From: Rosenbergiella australiborealis
GTDB lineage: Bacteria > Pseudomonadota > Gammaproteobacteria > Enterobacterales > Enterobacteriaceae
Direction: 5' to 3'
Assembly (NCBI RefSeq): GCF_018494035.1
Contig: NZ_JABBFO010000013.1
Coordinates: forward strand, 28,291 to 92,290
Length of the DNA stretch: 64,000 nucleotides
Shown: positions 42,215 through 49,423 of the stretch, one piece after another
Position numbering within the stretch: position 1 is the stretch's first letter
How the letters are laid out: each line of letters opens with the position of its first letter
Notes under the pieces: generated by a model
Databases searched by the model: none
The model's input: only the letters and a program-made list of their open reading frames with translations
What the model was told of the DNA's origin: nothing
Position numbers and translations under genes: made by a program

Positions 42215-42829
42215 ATAGTGGTACACCTGTTGATACTAATAAATATTGAGGAAGTTTACGCTCATCTAAAAGAGCGCCCGACCAAAGTAGTAATTCAAGC
42301 ATCTTCCAACTTACGATCATAAATCGTCGCCAGCTCGCGCTCTCATTTCAGCCTACTCATAGTAGCTGTATGACAATTTTTCTTGGCTAAAATTCTGCAA
42401 CTTTCACTTCGCAAGTGAAAATCGGAAAGCTCACTGACTGCCCAACTCAAGATTATAGATTAATTTGAGTGAAGATTTTATGGCCTTGCTCCGAAAATAC
42501 CCAGTAATTGTAAAGATCTTAAAATATCATGTCATAGGTAATATGTGCGTTCCACTACTTTTCGTCGCTAAATTATGCACTGCTCAAAAAGCTGTAACGT
42601 TTTATACAAAAAACATAATTTTCGTTACATATTAATATGTATGTCAGTCTATTTTACGACAAAGTCATTAAAAATAAATTGACAATTACTACCGTGACTG
42701 TTTCGATATACTAACACACTGCCGAGCCTATAGCCTCCTCTTTCTTATTGCTGCAAGCTACTGTATTCGACGATCAGTTACCCGTAGCAATTTGCCGTCA
42801 ATTTAACAATTACTTGAAGTATGGTATTT
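42215..42829. other. Divergent control region between the sphingolipid operon and ceramide synthase
   Basis: About 600 bases, AT-rich, no gene. It holds a perfect hairpin TTTCACTT-CGC-AAGTGAAA (42402-42420) and a TTGACA at 42678 without a well-spaced -10. Both transcripts of the pathway should start here, so it is the likely place for co-regulation. Confidence 0.5.
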
Positions 42830-43954
42830 ATGATCTCAATAGAAAAAGTTTCGACCAAGCAGGATCTCAAAGCCTTCATCAATTTTCCCTCTACGCTCTT
42901 TGCGGGTGACGAGAATTGGATCGACCCATTGTTCGTCGAACGTGAAGAACACCTCTCTAAGAAAAATCCAGCCTCAGAGCATATTGTATGGCAAGCATGG
43001 CTCGCCAAGCGAGGCTCTCAAGTAGTCGGACGCATCACAGCACAAATTGATTCTCTCCACCGCGAACTTTATGGTCAAAATACGGGTCACTTTGGCATGA
43101 TTGATGCCATTGATGATGAAGACGTTTTCGCTGAGCTTTTTAAAACTGCTGAGGCATGGCTAATCTCGCAAGGTGCACATCAAATTACCGGGCCTTTTAG
43201 TCTCAATATTAACCAAGAAAGTGGATTACTGGTTGAAGGCTTTGACACCCCCCCTTCAGCAATGATGACGCATGGTAAACCTTGGTACGCGAAACATATA
43301 GAGAAGCTGGGCTATTGCAAGGCGATTGACCTCATTGCTTACTGGATGAAAAGTACTGATCTGCATTTTGAACCCAGCTTGACCAAACTTATGGATAATG
43401 TGCGTAAAAAAGTCACTATCCGTCCCCTGAATCGTAAAATTTTCGATCAAGAAATACAGATTCTGAGAAATCTGTTTAATCTGGGATGGCAGGATAATTG
43501 GGGATTTGTACCGTTTACCGAGCATGAGTTTGCGACAATGGGTCAACAGCTTAAGTATTTAGTCCCTGACGATATGATTTATATTGCTGAAATTGACGGT
43601 GAACCGGCTGCTTTTATTGTTGGACTGCCTAATATTAATGAAGCAATTGAAGGGCTGGATGGCAAGCTCCTTCCTTTCGGCTGGGCGAAAGTGCTATGGC
43701 GTTTAAAAGTCAGTGGTGTAAGAACAGCTCGTGTCCCATTGATGGGCGTTAAAAAAGAATATCAATTCAGTCGTGTAGGTCCGATTATTGCTCTGCTTTT
43801 AATTGAGGCATTACGCGAACCTTTCCGTCGTCGTAATATTGATGCATTAGAAATGTCGTGGATCTTAGAGACCAATACCGGTATGCGGACTATTTTAGAA
43901 CGCATTGGTGCGGAACCTTATAAAAACTACCGATTATTTGAAAAAAAGATTTAA
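42830..43954 (+). CDS. Bacterial ceramide synthase-like N-acyltransferase (bCerS type)
   Basis: 374 residues from ATG 42830 (MISIEKVSTKQDLKAFINFP); the GAAG at 42816-42819 suits this start better than ATG 42821. Two-lobed GNAT-like protein. Recognisable family text: FAGDENWIDPLFVEREEHL, VGRITAQIDSLH, GPFSLNINQESGLLVEGFD, WQDNWGFVPFTEHEF, RVPLMGVKKEYQFSR and WILETNTGMRTILERIGAEP. This is the layout of the bCerS acyltransferase that N-acylates the sphingoid backbone in Caulobacter. Divergent from the SPT operon. No membrane helices, unlike eukaryotic ceramide synthases. Confidence 0.8.
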   Translation: MISIEKVSTKQDLKAFINFPSTLFAGDENWIDPLFVEREEHLSKKNPASEHIVWQAWLAKRGSQVVGRITAQIDSLHRELYGQNTGHFGMIDAIDDEDVFAELFKTAEAWLISQGAHQITGPFSLNINQESGLLVEGFDTPPSAMMTHGKPWYAKHIEKLGYCKAIDLIAYWMKSTDLHFEPSLTKLMDNVRKKVTIRPLNRKIFDQEIQILRNLFNLGWQDNWGFVPFTEHEFATMGQQLKYLVPDDMIYIAEIDGEPAAFIVGLPNINEAIEGLDGKLLPFGWAKVLWRLKVSGVRTARVPLMGVKKEYQFSRVGPIIALLLIEALREPFRRRNIDALEMSWILETNTGMRTILERIGAEPYKNYRLFEKKI

Positions 43955-44038
43955 CCATCTTATTTACATAATCGTTGTGATAGCAATGGTGGAAGATCAG
44001 TTGCTATCATTATTTTCCTTGGTTGATGATGGCCCGAC

Positions 44039-44398
44039 ATGTCGATAGAAAAACACACTGGTTTAAAACGCTTACTTTTTAGTATTAACAACTCTTGGGC
44101 AGGCGTTACCGATGCTTTTAAAACGGAAGATGCATTCCGTCATATTTTCATTTTCAGTACGTTGTTAATCCTGATCTCTTTCACGTTATCGATCTCAAAA
44201 ATAGAGCATGTCCTTCTTATTCTATGTAGTTTTTTACTTATCGTAATTGAACTGTTGAACACTGCGATTGAAACTGTTGTAGATCGTATCTCTTTAGAGA
44301 TTCATCCACTTTCTAAACGTGCGAAAGACATGGCAGGAGCCGCGCAATTAGTCGCTATCGTTGCCACACTATTAACATGGTTAATTGTGATTTTTTAG
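44039..44398 (+). CDS. dgkA: Diacylglycerol kinase (DgkA family)
   Basis: 119 residues, three membrane helices. The diagnostic motif ELLNTAIETVVDRISLEIHP with RAKDMAGAAQ follows; N-terminal SINNSWAGVTDAFKTEDAFR. DgkA phosphorylates diacylglycerol, and the E. coli enzyme also phosphorylates ceramide in vitro. It is 84 bases after the ceramide synthase on the same strand, and not beside lexA/plsB as in E. coli. It may therefore be a second copy serving as ceramide kinase. A strong terminator follows. Confidence 0.88.
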   Translation: MSIEKHTGLKRLLFSINNSWAGVTDAFKTEDAFRHIFIFSTLLILISFTLSISKIEHVLLILCSFLLIVIELLNTAIETVVDRISLEIHPLSKRAKDMAGAAQLVAIVATLLTWLIVIF

Positions 44399-44439
44399 TC
44401 GTAACCGCAGAGGATTTCTAGGCAAAAATGACGAAATAA

Positions 44440-44479
44440 GGCACTAGCAATAAAACTAATACTCGCTGGTGCCCTTTTT
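44440..44479 (+). terminator. Terminator after dgkA
   Basis: GGCACTAGC (44440-44448) pairs with GCTGGTGCC (44465-44473), followed by CTTTTT, closing the ceramide synthase-dgkA unit. Confidence 0.7.
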
Positions 44480-44483
44480 CGCT

Positions 44484-45215
44484 TTATTTAATAGCCTTCA
44501 CTGCGGCCAGTGCGCTAGCAAGCACTTCGTCATAAGGTTTTCTTGAATCTAAGTCTAGTATTGTTGCATCGTTATACTTCAACTGACTCATTACACCAAT
44601 TTTATCACTTAACTCTTGATAACTGTGATCGGGCTTGCGTGCAAATGCTGTATCAACATCAATATCAAGACGGATAATCAGTTCAGGACAATAATTAGCC
44701 AGTTTCTGATAGATAATAACTTCCTTACTCGCCATTTCCTTTAGTAACCAGCCTTTTACTCGCTCAACACCAATACCGGGACCATCATAATGAAAACCCG
44801 ATATTTCAGCTTGAGGATAGCGATCCGCAATGACTAAGACGCCACTTTCTGCTAACGCTTTTGCTTTGTGAAAATTAGAGGCCCGCCAGCAAGAGAGCGC
44901 ATACATGATAACTGCCGCCCATAATGGCGGAGCCTCACTTCGCATACTTTGTGTTTTTTCGGATTTTTTTGCTAAACGACGCTCTAGCCAAACACCGATA
45001 ATCGGTAATTTTTTGATTTTGTCGCCATCTTCACCAGAAATTAGGCCTAAATAACGACGTTCAGTCTGCCTTATTTTCTGCATCTCTTTAATTAAATCTG
45101 CCGTAATGGTCGATTTGCCTGAGCCATCACAGCCTACAATTGCGACCATTCGAGGTATAACAATAGGCTTACCGGGTGAAATCGCTGATGTCTGCCGGTC
45201 AGAGTAAGTATTCAT
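44484..45215 (-). CDS. P-loop (thymidylate kinase-like) kinase, paralogue 1
   Basis: 243 residues. Walker A VGCDGSGKST near residues 26-35; DRYPQAEISGF resembles the DR motif of nucleotide kinases; ARKPDHSY forms a conserved lid/Arg segment. It shares all these with the neighbours at 45246 and 46411, so this is a local paralogue family. Substrate unknown: it may phosphorylate a nucleotide, sugar or lipid head group. It is 30 bases downstream of the 45246 gene on the same strand, so the two form an operon. Confidence 0.65.
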   Translation of the reverse strand: MNTYSDRQTSAISPGKPIVIPRMVAIVGCDGSGKSTITADLIKEMQKIRQTERRYLGLISGEDGDKIKKLPIIGVWLERRLAKKSEKTQSMRSEAPPLWAAVIMYALSCWRASNFHKAKALAESGVLVIADRYPQAEISGFHYDGPGIGVERVKGWLLKEMASKEVIIYQKLANYCPELIIRLDIDVDTAFARKPDHSYQELSDKIGVMSQLKYNDATILDLDSRKPYDEVLASALAAVKAIK

Positions 45216-45245
45216 GTTAGGGCTATTTACCGTTTATCTGAGTAA

Positions 45246-45959
45246 TTAAGGAAGATCGAATGTCTTATTAATGGCTGCTAACGCTGCGCTAAATACTTCA
45301 TCCTCAGGATCAGTACCAGACAGTTCAAGAATATGTGCGCCATTGAAAGTCAACGTCGGGATCACGCGGATCTTCTCTCGAAGTGATGCAATATCGTGAT
45401 CCGGTTTACGTGCGAAGGCAGTTTGTTCATCAACCGACAATCGAATAAGCAATGCTGGCGGGTAAGAGGCCATCCAATCATAAAGGCGTTGCTCATGTCG
45501 CCTTAATATCTGAATCCACCGACTTCCGCCTTGGGCTTTACCAAGGTGTGGACCATCGACGCGAAATCCTGGGACTTCTGCTTGTGGATAGCGATCGGTA
45601 ACAAGTAACACACCTTTCTGTTCTCGGCGTAATAGACGCTTAAATTTATACGCCCGCCAGCAAGACAACAGAAATATAACGGTACCTTCTAAATTACCCG
45701 GAGGGGCATTCGGTTTTTCATGGACCTTATCAGATTTGCTAACAAGATAGGCCGCAATTTTTTCTCCAACCAAGGGGAGTTCGGTAATTTTCTGCTTAAT
45801 AAACCCTGACGATTGCCCAAGATAGATTTCTTCTACCGATGTCCGTAAAGAGAGGGTTTGTACCAGTCTATGCGTCAGGGTGGATTTTCCTGAACCATCA
45901 CACCCGGTAATCGCTATCACCCGCAGAGGGCGAGAGGGAGATGAAGTCGAGTTATTCAC
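45246..45959 (-). CDS. P-loop (thymidylate kinase-like) kinase, paralogue 2
   Basis: 237 residues. Walker A ITGCDGSGKSTLTHRLV; then LGQSSGFIKQKITELPLVGE, RAYKFKRLLRREQKGVLLVT, DRYPQAEVPGFRVDGPHLG and AFARKPDHD. The same domain order as its two paralogues. The Trp/Arg-rich segment between strands (SCWRAYKFKRLL) may contact a membrane or anionic substrate, which is speculation. First gene of a two-gene minus-strand unit. Confidence 0.65.
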   Translation of the reverse strand: MNNSTSSPSRPLRVIAITGCDGSGKSTLTHRLVQTLSLRTSVEEIYLGQSSGFIKQKITELPLVGEKIAAYLVSKSDKVHEKPNAPPGNLEGTVIFLLSCWRAYKFKRLLRREQKGVLLVTDRYPQAEVPGFRVDGPHLGKAQGGSRWIQILRRHEQRLYDWMASYPPALLIRLSVDEQTAFARKPDHDIASLREKIRVIPTLTFNGAHILELSGTDPEDEVFSAALAAINKTFDLP

Positions 45960-46410
45960 GTTAACAGCTACACATTTTACTAATCAAATTCGCTTTATAG
46001 TAGAGGATTTGCTTTCCGTTGTCTCCATCTCTCCCGTTAAGTATTCAGTGATACCTTAATACTTAGACAAATTGCACGATAGATAGTTAACAATGTTAAG
46101 AGACTGAAAAATTGCTATCGTTTCACTTTAAGAATATTTAACCTGTATTAAATGATTCAAATCATTAACAATGGTGAATAAGTGGCTTTAATCATTAAGT
46201 AATTTTACCGACCACGTCTTATACTTGCTTTTATGCAGGCAAGAATCAGCATAAAATGCTAACTTACTTAAAAAAAACTACTGCAGAATATCGAGTACTT
46301 CACTCAATTATTGCGATACATGTAGCTAGTTGAGTGGAATGTAAAGAGTTTGCCATCTTTATCGCCCTATTCACCATCCATATTTTCTAAAGTGTCAACA
46401 CGAGGTTTTT
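45960..46410. other. Intergenic region between divergent kinase paralogues
   Basis: 451 bases, AT-rich, no gene or RNA recognised. It separates the minus-strand kinase pair from the plus-strand third copy and should contain promoters in both directions. Confidence 0.5.
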
Positions 46411-47127
46411 ATGTACACGAAATCCACTCCAGTTATCGCCGTCATAGGTAGCGATGGTTCTGGTAAATCTACCGTCTGTGAGCATCTCGTGGGCACACTT
46501 TCTAAATATGGACCCGCCTCTTACGTTCATCTTGGTAAACAAGCGGGTAACGTTGGGCGCGCTGCTGCAAATCTCCCTTTTATAGGTCGTTCTGTCGGTA
46601 AAAAGATTGAAAAAACCCGTGTAAAGGTTGATAAGACCCATCACACTGTTCTGTCTAGTCTCGTTGTTGGTATTTTTGTAATTCGCCGGGTTCTTCGTTT
46701 TCGCAATATGCTTAAATTACGTCAACAGGGGCGCATTATTTTGGCTGACCGTTACCCTCACCTTCAGGTTCCAGGCGCTTATGATAGTTTGACTCTGCCC
46801 ACGACACCGTCGAAAAATCCCTTTATTAACTGGATCGCGAAACGTGAGTTAAAGGCTTTTAAATGGATGACACATCATCATCCCGATTTAGTGATCAAGC
46901 TAAATGTCTCTTTGGACGTGGCCTGTGCTCGTAAGCCCGATCATCGCCGTGAAGCGCTAAGTAAGAAAATAGAGATTACCCCAAAGTTGGATTTCGGTGG
47001 TAAAAAAATCATCAACGTCGATGCAGACCAACCCCTAGCACAAGTTCTCGCGCAAGTTGATAAATCCGTTGAAAAATTTATGGATGAACAAGGGTTCAAA
47101 AAAGTCATTAAAGGTGAAACCCTTTAA
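46411..47127 (+). CDS. P-loop (thymidylate kinase-like) kinase, paralogue 3
   Basis: 238 residues from ATG 46411, with an ACGAGG-type ribosome binding site just upstream. Walker A IGSDGSGKSTVCEHLV, LGKQAGNVGRAAANLPFIG, DRYPHLQVPGAYDS and CARKPDHRREALSKKIEITP. Clearly homologous to the proteins at 44484 and 45246. It lies 64 bases upstream of the LpxO-like hydroxylase gene on the same strand, so they are likely co-transcribed. Substrate unknown. Confidence 0.65.
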   Translation: MYTKSTPVIAVIGSDGSGKSTVCEHLVGTLSKYGPASYVHLGKQAGNVGRAAANLPFIGRSVGKKIEKTRVKVDKTHHTVLSSLVVGIFVIRRVLRFRNMLKLRQQGRIILADRYPHLQVPGAYDSLTLPTTPSKNPFINWIAKRELKAFKWMTHHHPDLVIKLNVSLDVACARKPDHRREALSKKIEITPKLDFGGKKIINVDADQPLAQVLAQVDKSVEKFMDEQGFKKVIKGETL

Positions 47128-47191
47128 GTGAATTCAATCTATAGTTGAGGATAGTAACTAATCACTATCGCTTAATTAAGGATGAGTTTGC

Positions 47192-47932
47192 ATGGCAGAG
47201 TATACGGTCAAACAGCGGACTTATGGTCAGCGAATTTTTGTATCTATTGGTAAAAAAATTCTAAGGTGGAGTGGCGAATTTGAAGCCCGTCACTCACTCA
47301 TTCCATCCACTCCGAAAATCGATAATCAGTACTTTCCTTGGGTCACTGAACTTGAAAATACTTTCCCGCAGATACGTGAAGAACTTCTCGAATTACTAAA
47401 ATATCCCGAAAAAATTCCTGCCTTCCATCAAATATCTCCCGACCAACAACGTATTTCAAAAGGGAGTAGTTGGAAAACATTTGGAATGTATGTGTTTGGC
47501 GAGCGTATTGATGAAAATTGCCGTCTCTGTCCCCATACCGATGCCGCTCTTGCAGCAATCCCCAACATGCGTACCGCCATGTTTTCCATCCTTCAGCCTC
47601 ATTATCATATTGTGCCTCATCGCGGACCGAGCCGTGCTGTGGTTCGTGTCCATCTTGGATTGATTGTTCCCAAAGACCAACCGGAAAAGCTGTGGATTAG
47701 AGTCGATAATCAGCGTTTACATTGGGAGGAAGGGAAGGTCATCATTTTTGATGATTTTTATGAGCATGAGGTTCGTAACGATACTGATGAACTGCGTGCG
47801 GTATTATTTATTGATGTTGACCGCCCCATGGATAAGCTGGGAACGTGGGTCAATAAATTGCTCTTTGCTTTAATAAAAGCAAGTCCCTATGTCAAACAAC
47901 CACTTAAAAACTTAGCAAAATGGAATAGATAA
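47192..47932 (+). CDS. Aspartyl/asparaginyl beta-hydroxylase family protein (LpxO-like)
   Basis: 246 residues. Fe(II)/2-oxoglutarate dioxygenase of the Asp_Arg_Hydrox family: His ligands in IVPHRGPSR and DDFYEHEVRND, with a distal RAVLFIDVDRP and conserved VVRVHLGLIVP. The well-studied bacterial member LpxO 2-hydroxylates a lipid A acyl chain. Near a ceramide pathway, and in E. coli-type genomes not normally beside lpt or dgk genes, it could hydroxylate the ceramide N-acyl chain; lipid A remains the alternative. No N-terminal membrane helix is evident. Confidence 0.75.
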   Translation: MAEYTVKQRTYGQRIFVSIGKKILRWSGEFEARHSLIPSTPKIDNQYFPWVTELENTFPQIREELLELLKYPEKIPAFHQISPDQQRISKGSSWKTFGMYVFGERIDENCRLCPHTDAALAAIPNMRTAMFSILQPHYHIVPHRGPSRAVVRVHLGLIVPKDQPEKLWIRVDNQRLHWEEGKVIIFDDFYEHEVRNDTDELRAVLFIDVDRPMDKLGTWVNKLLFALIKASPYVKQPLKNLAKWNR

Positions 47933-47953
47933 ATACATTATTTTTTGAACTGT

Positions 47954-47990
47954 TCGGGATTGAAATAAACAGGATTTATTGCAATCCCGA
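47954..47990 (+). terminator. Hairpin after the hydroxylase gene
   Basis: CGGGATTG pairs with CAATCCCG around an inner AATAAA/TTTATT stem. No T run follows; a weak terminator at best. Confidence 0.35.
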
Positions 47991-48112
47991 TACTTGCATC
48001 CACCCTTTCAGCTGACTATCTGAAAAGCCATTAACCAGCCTCTAAGGGTAATCGTCGAGCATTACCGGTTTACGTTGTTCAAACAAAAAGCAAAACACAT
48101 CTCAATAAATAA

Positions 48113-48343
48113 TTACTTCAATTCGGCCTTACCGATTTCTTTTTCAAAGTCTATTTTGTTCTGTGCATTATAAGCATTCTGGCAATTCTTATCGTGTTCA
48201 CCTGACTGTTGTTCACACCGCGCTAGGGTGCTATTACGTAGGCTATCATCTTTCATAAAATCGGCGGGGGTATAGATTTTATTACATCCACTTAGCGCAA
48301 GAAAAAGAATAATTATAAAGCCGTTTTTCCGACAGTTAGTCAT
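48113..48343 (-). CDS. Small EexN-like lipoprotein
   Basis: 76 residues from ATG 48343 (MTNCRKNGFIIILFLALSGC); the longer reading from 48382 lacks a proper signal. The lipobox LSGC gives a lipidated Cys followed by IYTPADFMKDDSLRN and CEQQSGEHDKNCQNAYNAQN. The paired Cys and the (Y)T-x2-(D/E)-F/Y...C...N-C-x-N-A layout resemble EexN-family entry-exclusion lipoproteins. No conjugation genes are nearby, so the function is unknown. Confidence 0.55.
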   Translation of the reverse strand: MTNCRKNGFIIILFLALSGCNKIYTPADFMKDDSLRNSTLARCEQQSGEHDKNCQNAYNAQNKIDFEKEIGKAELK

Positions 48344-48510
48344 GCTTACTCCCCATTTACCCTTATCGAAAGTAGAGTCCATTTACAGTATGGTACTAAT
48401 GTTGGCGAACTAAATTCACGTCGATGAATAGATTTTCCTCGCCGTTAGCTTTTGAACGACTCTGCTATGGCATATTTTACTCTTAGCGAATCCCCTTTAC
48501 ATCAGTGACC

Positions 48511-48825
48511 TTAATTCATCGCATAACAACGTGATGTAGCAATGTTCTGGTCTTTAGCACTGCCGGCACCACTAACCATACATATAATATAGTGCTGTCC
48601 CTTTTTGAGAGTAACCGTTGGTCCATTAGTGTCATGTTGAGCGGTAATTATGGTCGCTCCTTGATTCAGTAATTGATCGAGGGGAATCGCGACGGGTTTT
48701 AAAGTTGTCGGTAACTCAATGGTATTTCCTACTACTTTTGCTCCTGCTTCCGGTGGCCACTGTGCAAAGCTCATGGGACTGGCAAGTAGAATAAAAGTAC
48801 CCACAATTAACGGCCATATATTCAA
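48511..48825 (-). CDS. Small secreted protein of unknown function
   Basis: 104 residues with a Sec signal peptide (PLIVGTFILLASPMSFAQ). The mature part of about 82 residues has two Cys near the C-terminus (ICMVSG and SRCYAM), which could form a disulfide. Not recognised; a conserved small periplasmic protein seems likely. It is not in an operon. Confidence 0.55.
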   Translation of the reverse strand: MNIWPLIVGTFILLASPMSFAQWPPEAGAKVVGNTIELPTTLKPVAIPLDQLLNQGATIITAQHDTNGPTVTLKKGQHYIICMVSGAGSAKDQNIATSRCYAMN

Positions 48826-48992
48826 CTTTATTAATCTCTTATAGTAAGTGATGCAATTGAGTCTAACGCAGCTAACGAGAAAAGCGGAATGATCGGCGGA
48901 AATTATTGAGATAAATCTGGCAGACTCACTAATTCTTTCCTAGGCTTAAGGAATCACATTTATTGTTACCGGATATAAAGAGGTCTAAAAGC

Positions 48993-49169
48993 ATGAATAT
49001 GATTTCAAAAGGATTGATGGTCGTCGTTGCGATGACTGTTCTAGCGGGTTGCCAACAACCTGCGGCAAATAATAGCGCACTAGTTAATGGCCGACCAGTA
49101 GCACCAAGTGGCCAAGCTGTTCCAGGTGGGCCAGTAGGTTCTGGCCCTGTTGGACAGCCACAATCATAA
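48993..49169 (+). CDS. Small Pro/Gly-rich lipoprotein
   Basis: 58 residues from ATG 48993 (MNMISKGLMVVVAMTVLAGC); the upstream TTG at 48963 is not needed. The lipobox LAGC is followed by QQPAANNSA and a low-complexity Gly/Pro/Val tail (PGGPVGSGPVGQPQS), so there is hardly a folded domain. Function unknown. A terminator shared with convergent yjiX follows. Confidence 0.6.
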   Translation: MNMISKGLMVVVAMTVLAGCQQPAANNSALVNGRPVAPSGQAVPGGPVGSGPVGQPQS

Positions 49170-49195
49170 AAAAATGGGAGCCCTCACGGCTCCCA
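49168..49195. terminator. Shared terminator between the small lipoprotein and yjiX
   Basis: TGGGAGCC (49175-49182) pairs with GGCTCCCA (49188-49195). The A run before it gives a T run on the minus strand for the btsT-yjiX transcript. Confidence 0.7.
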
Positions 49196-49199
49196 ACGA

Positions 49200-49403
49200 T
49201 TAACAGCAGCGCATCCCTCCCTTACCTTTTCCCGCATAGCGCGCCTGCTGACGTTCACGGAAAAAAGATTTATAGTCCATGATTGGACTTTCTGGATGCT
49301 TTTGCTTCATATGTTCTACATAGTGATCATAATCAGGAATACCTATCAACATATTGCCCGCCTGAGTTAGGCGTTTCGTAATGCGCTGTAATGAGCGAAG
49401 CAT
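49200..49403 (-). CDS. yjiX: YbdD/YjiX family protein
   Basis: 67 residues. Family pattern MxGIPDYDxYVxHMxxxHPxxPxMxxxxFFRERQxARY is followed closely, ending GGMRCC. These small proteins are encoded right after cstA or btsT genes, as here (20 bases after btsT). They are thought to support the transporter, by conserved linkage. Confidence 0.93.
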   Translation of the reverse strand: MLRSLQRITKRLTQAGNMLIGIPDYDHYVEHMKQKHPESPIMDYKSFFRERQQARYAGKGKGGMRCC

Positions 49404-49423
49404 GTCACCCTCTCATTGATCAA

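Noticed and set aside
42678-42715. Sigma-70 promoter TTGACA...TATACT before ceramide synthase
   Set aside because: The spacer is about 22 bases, too long for a confident call.
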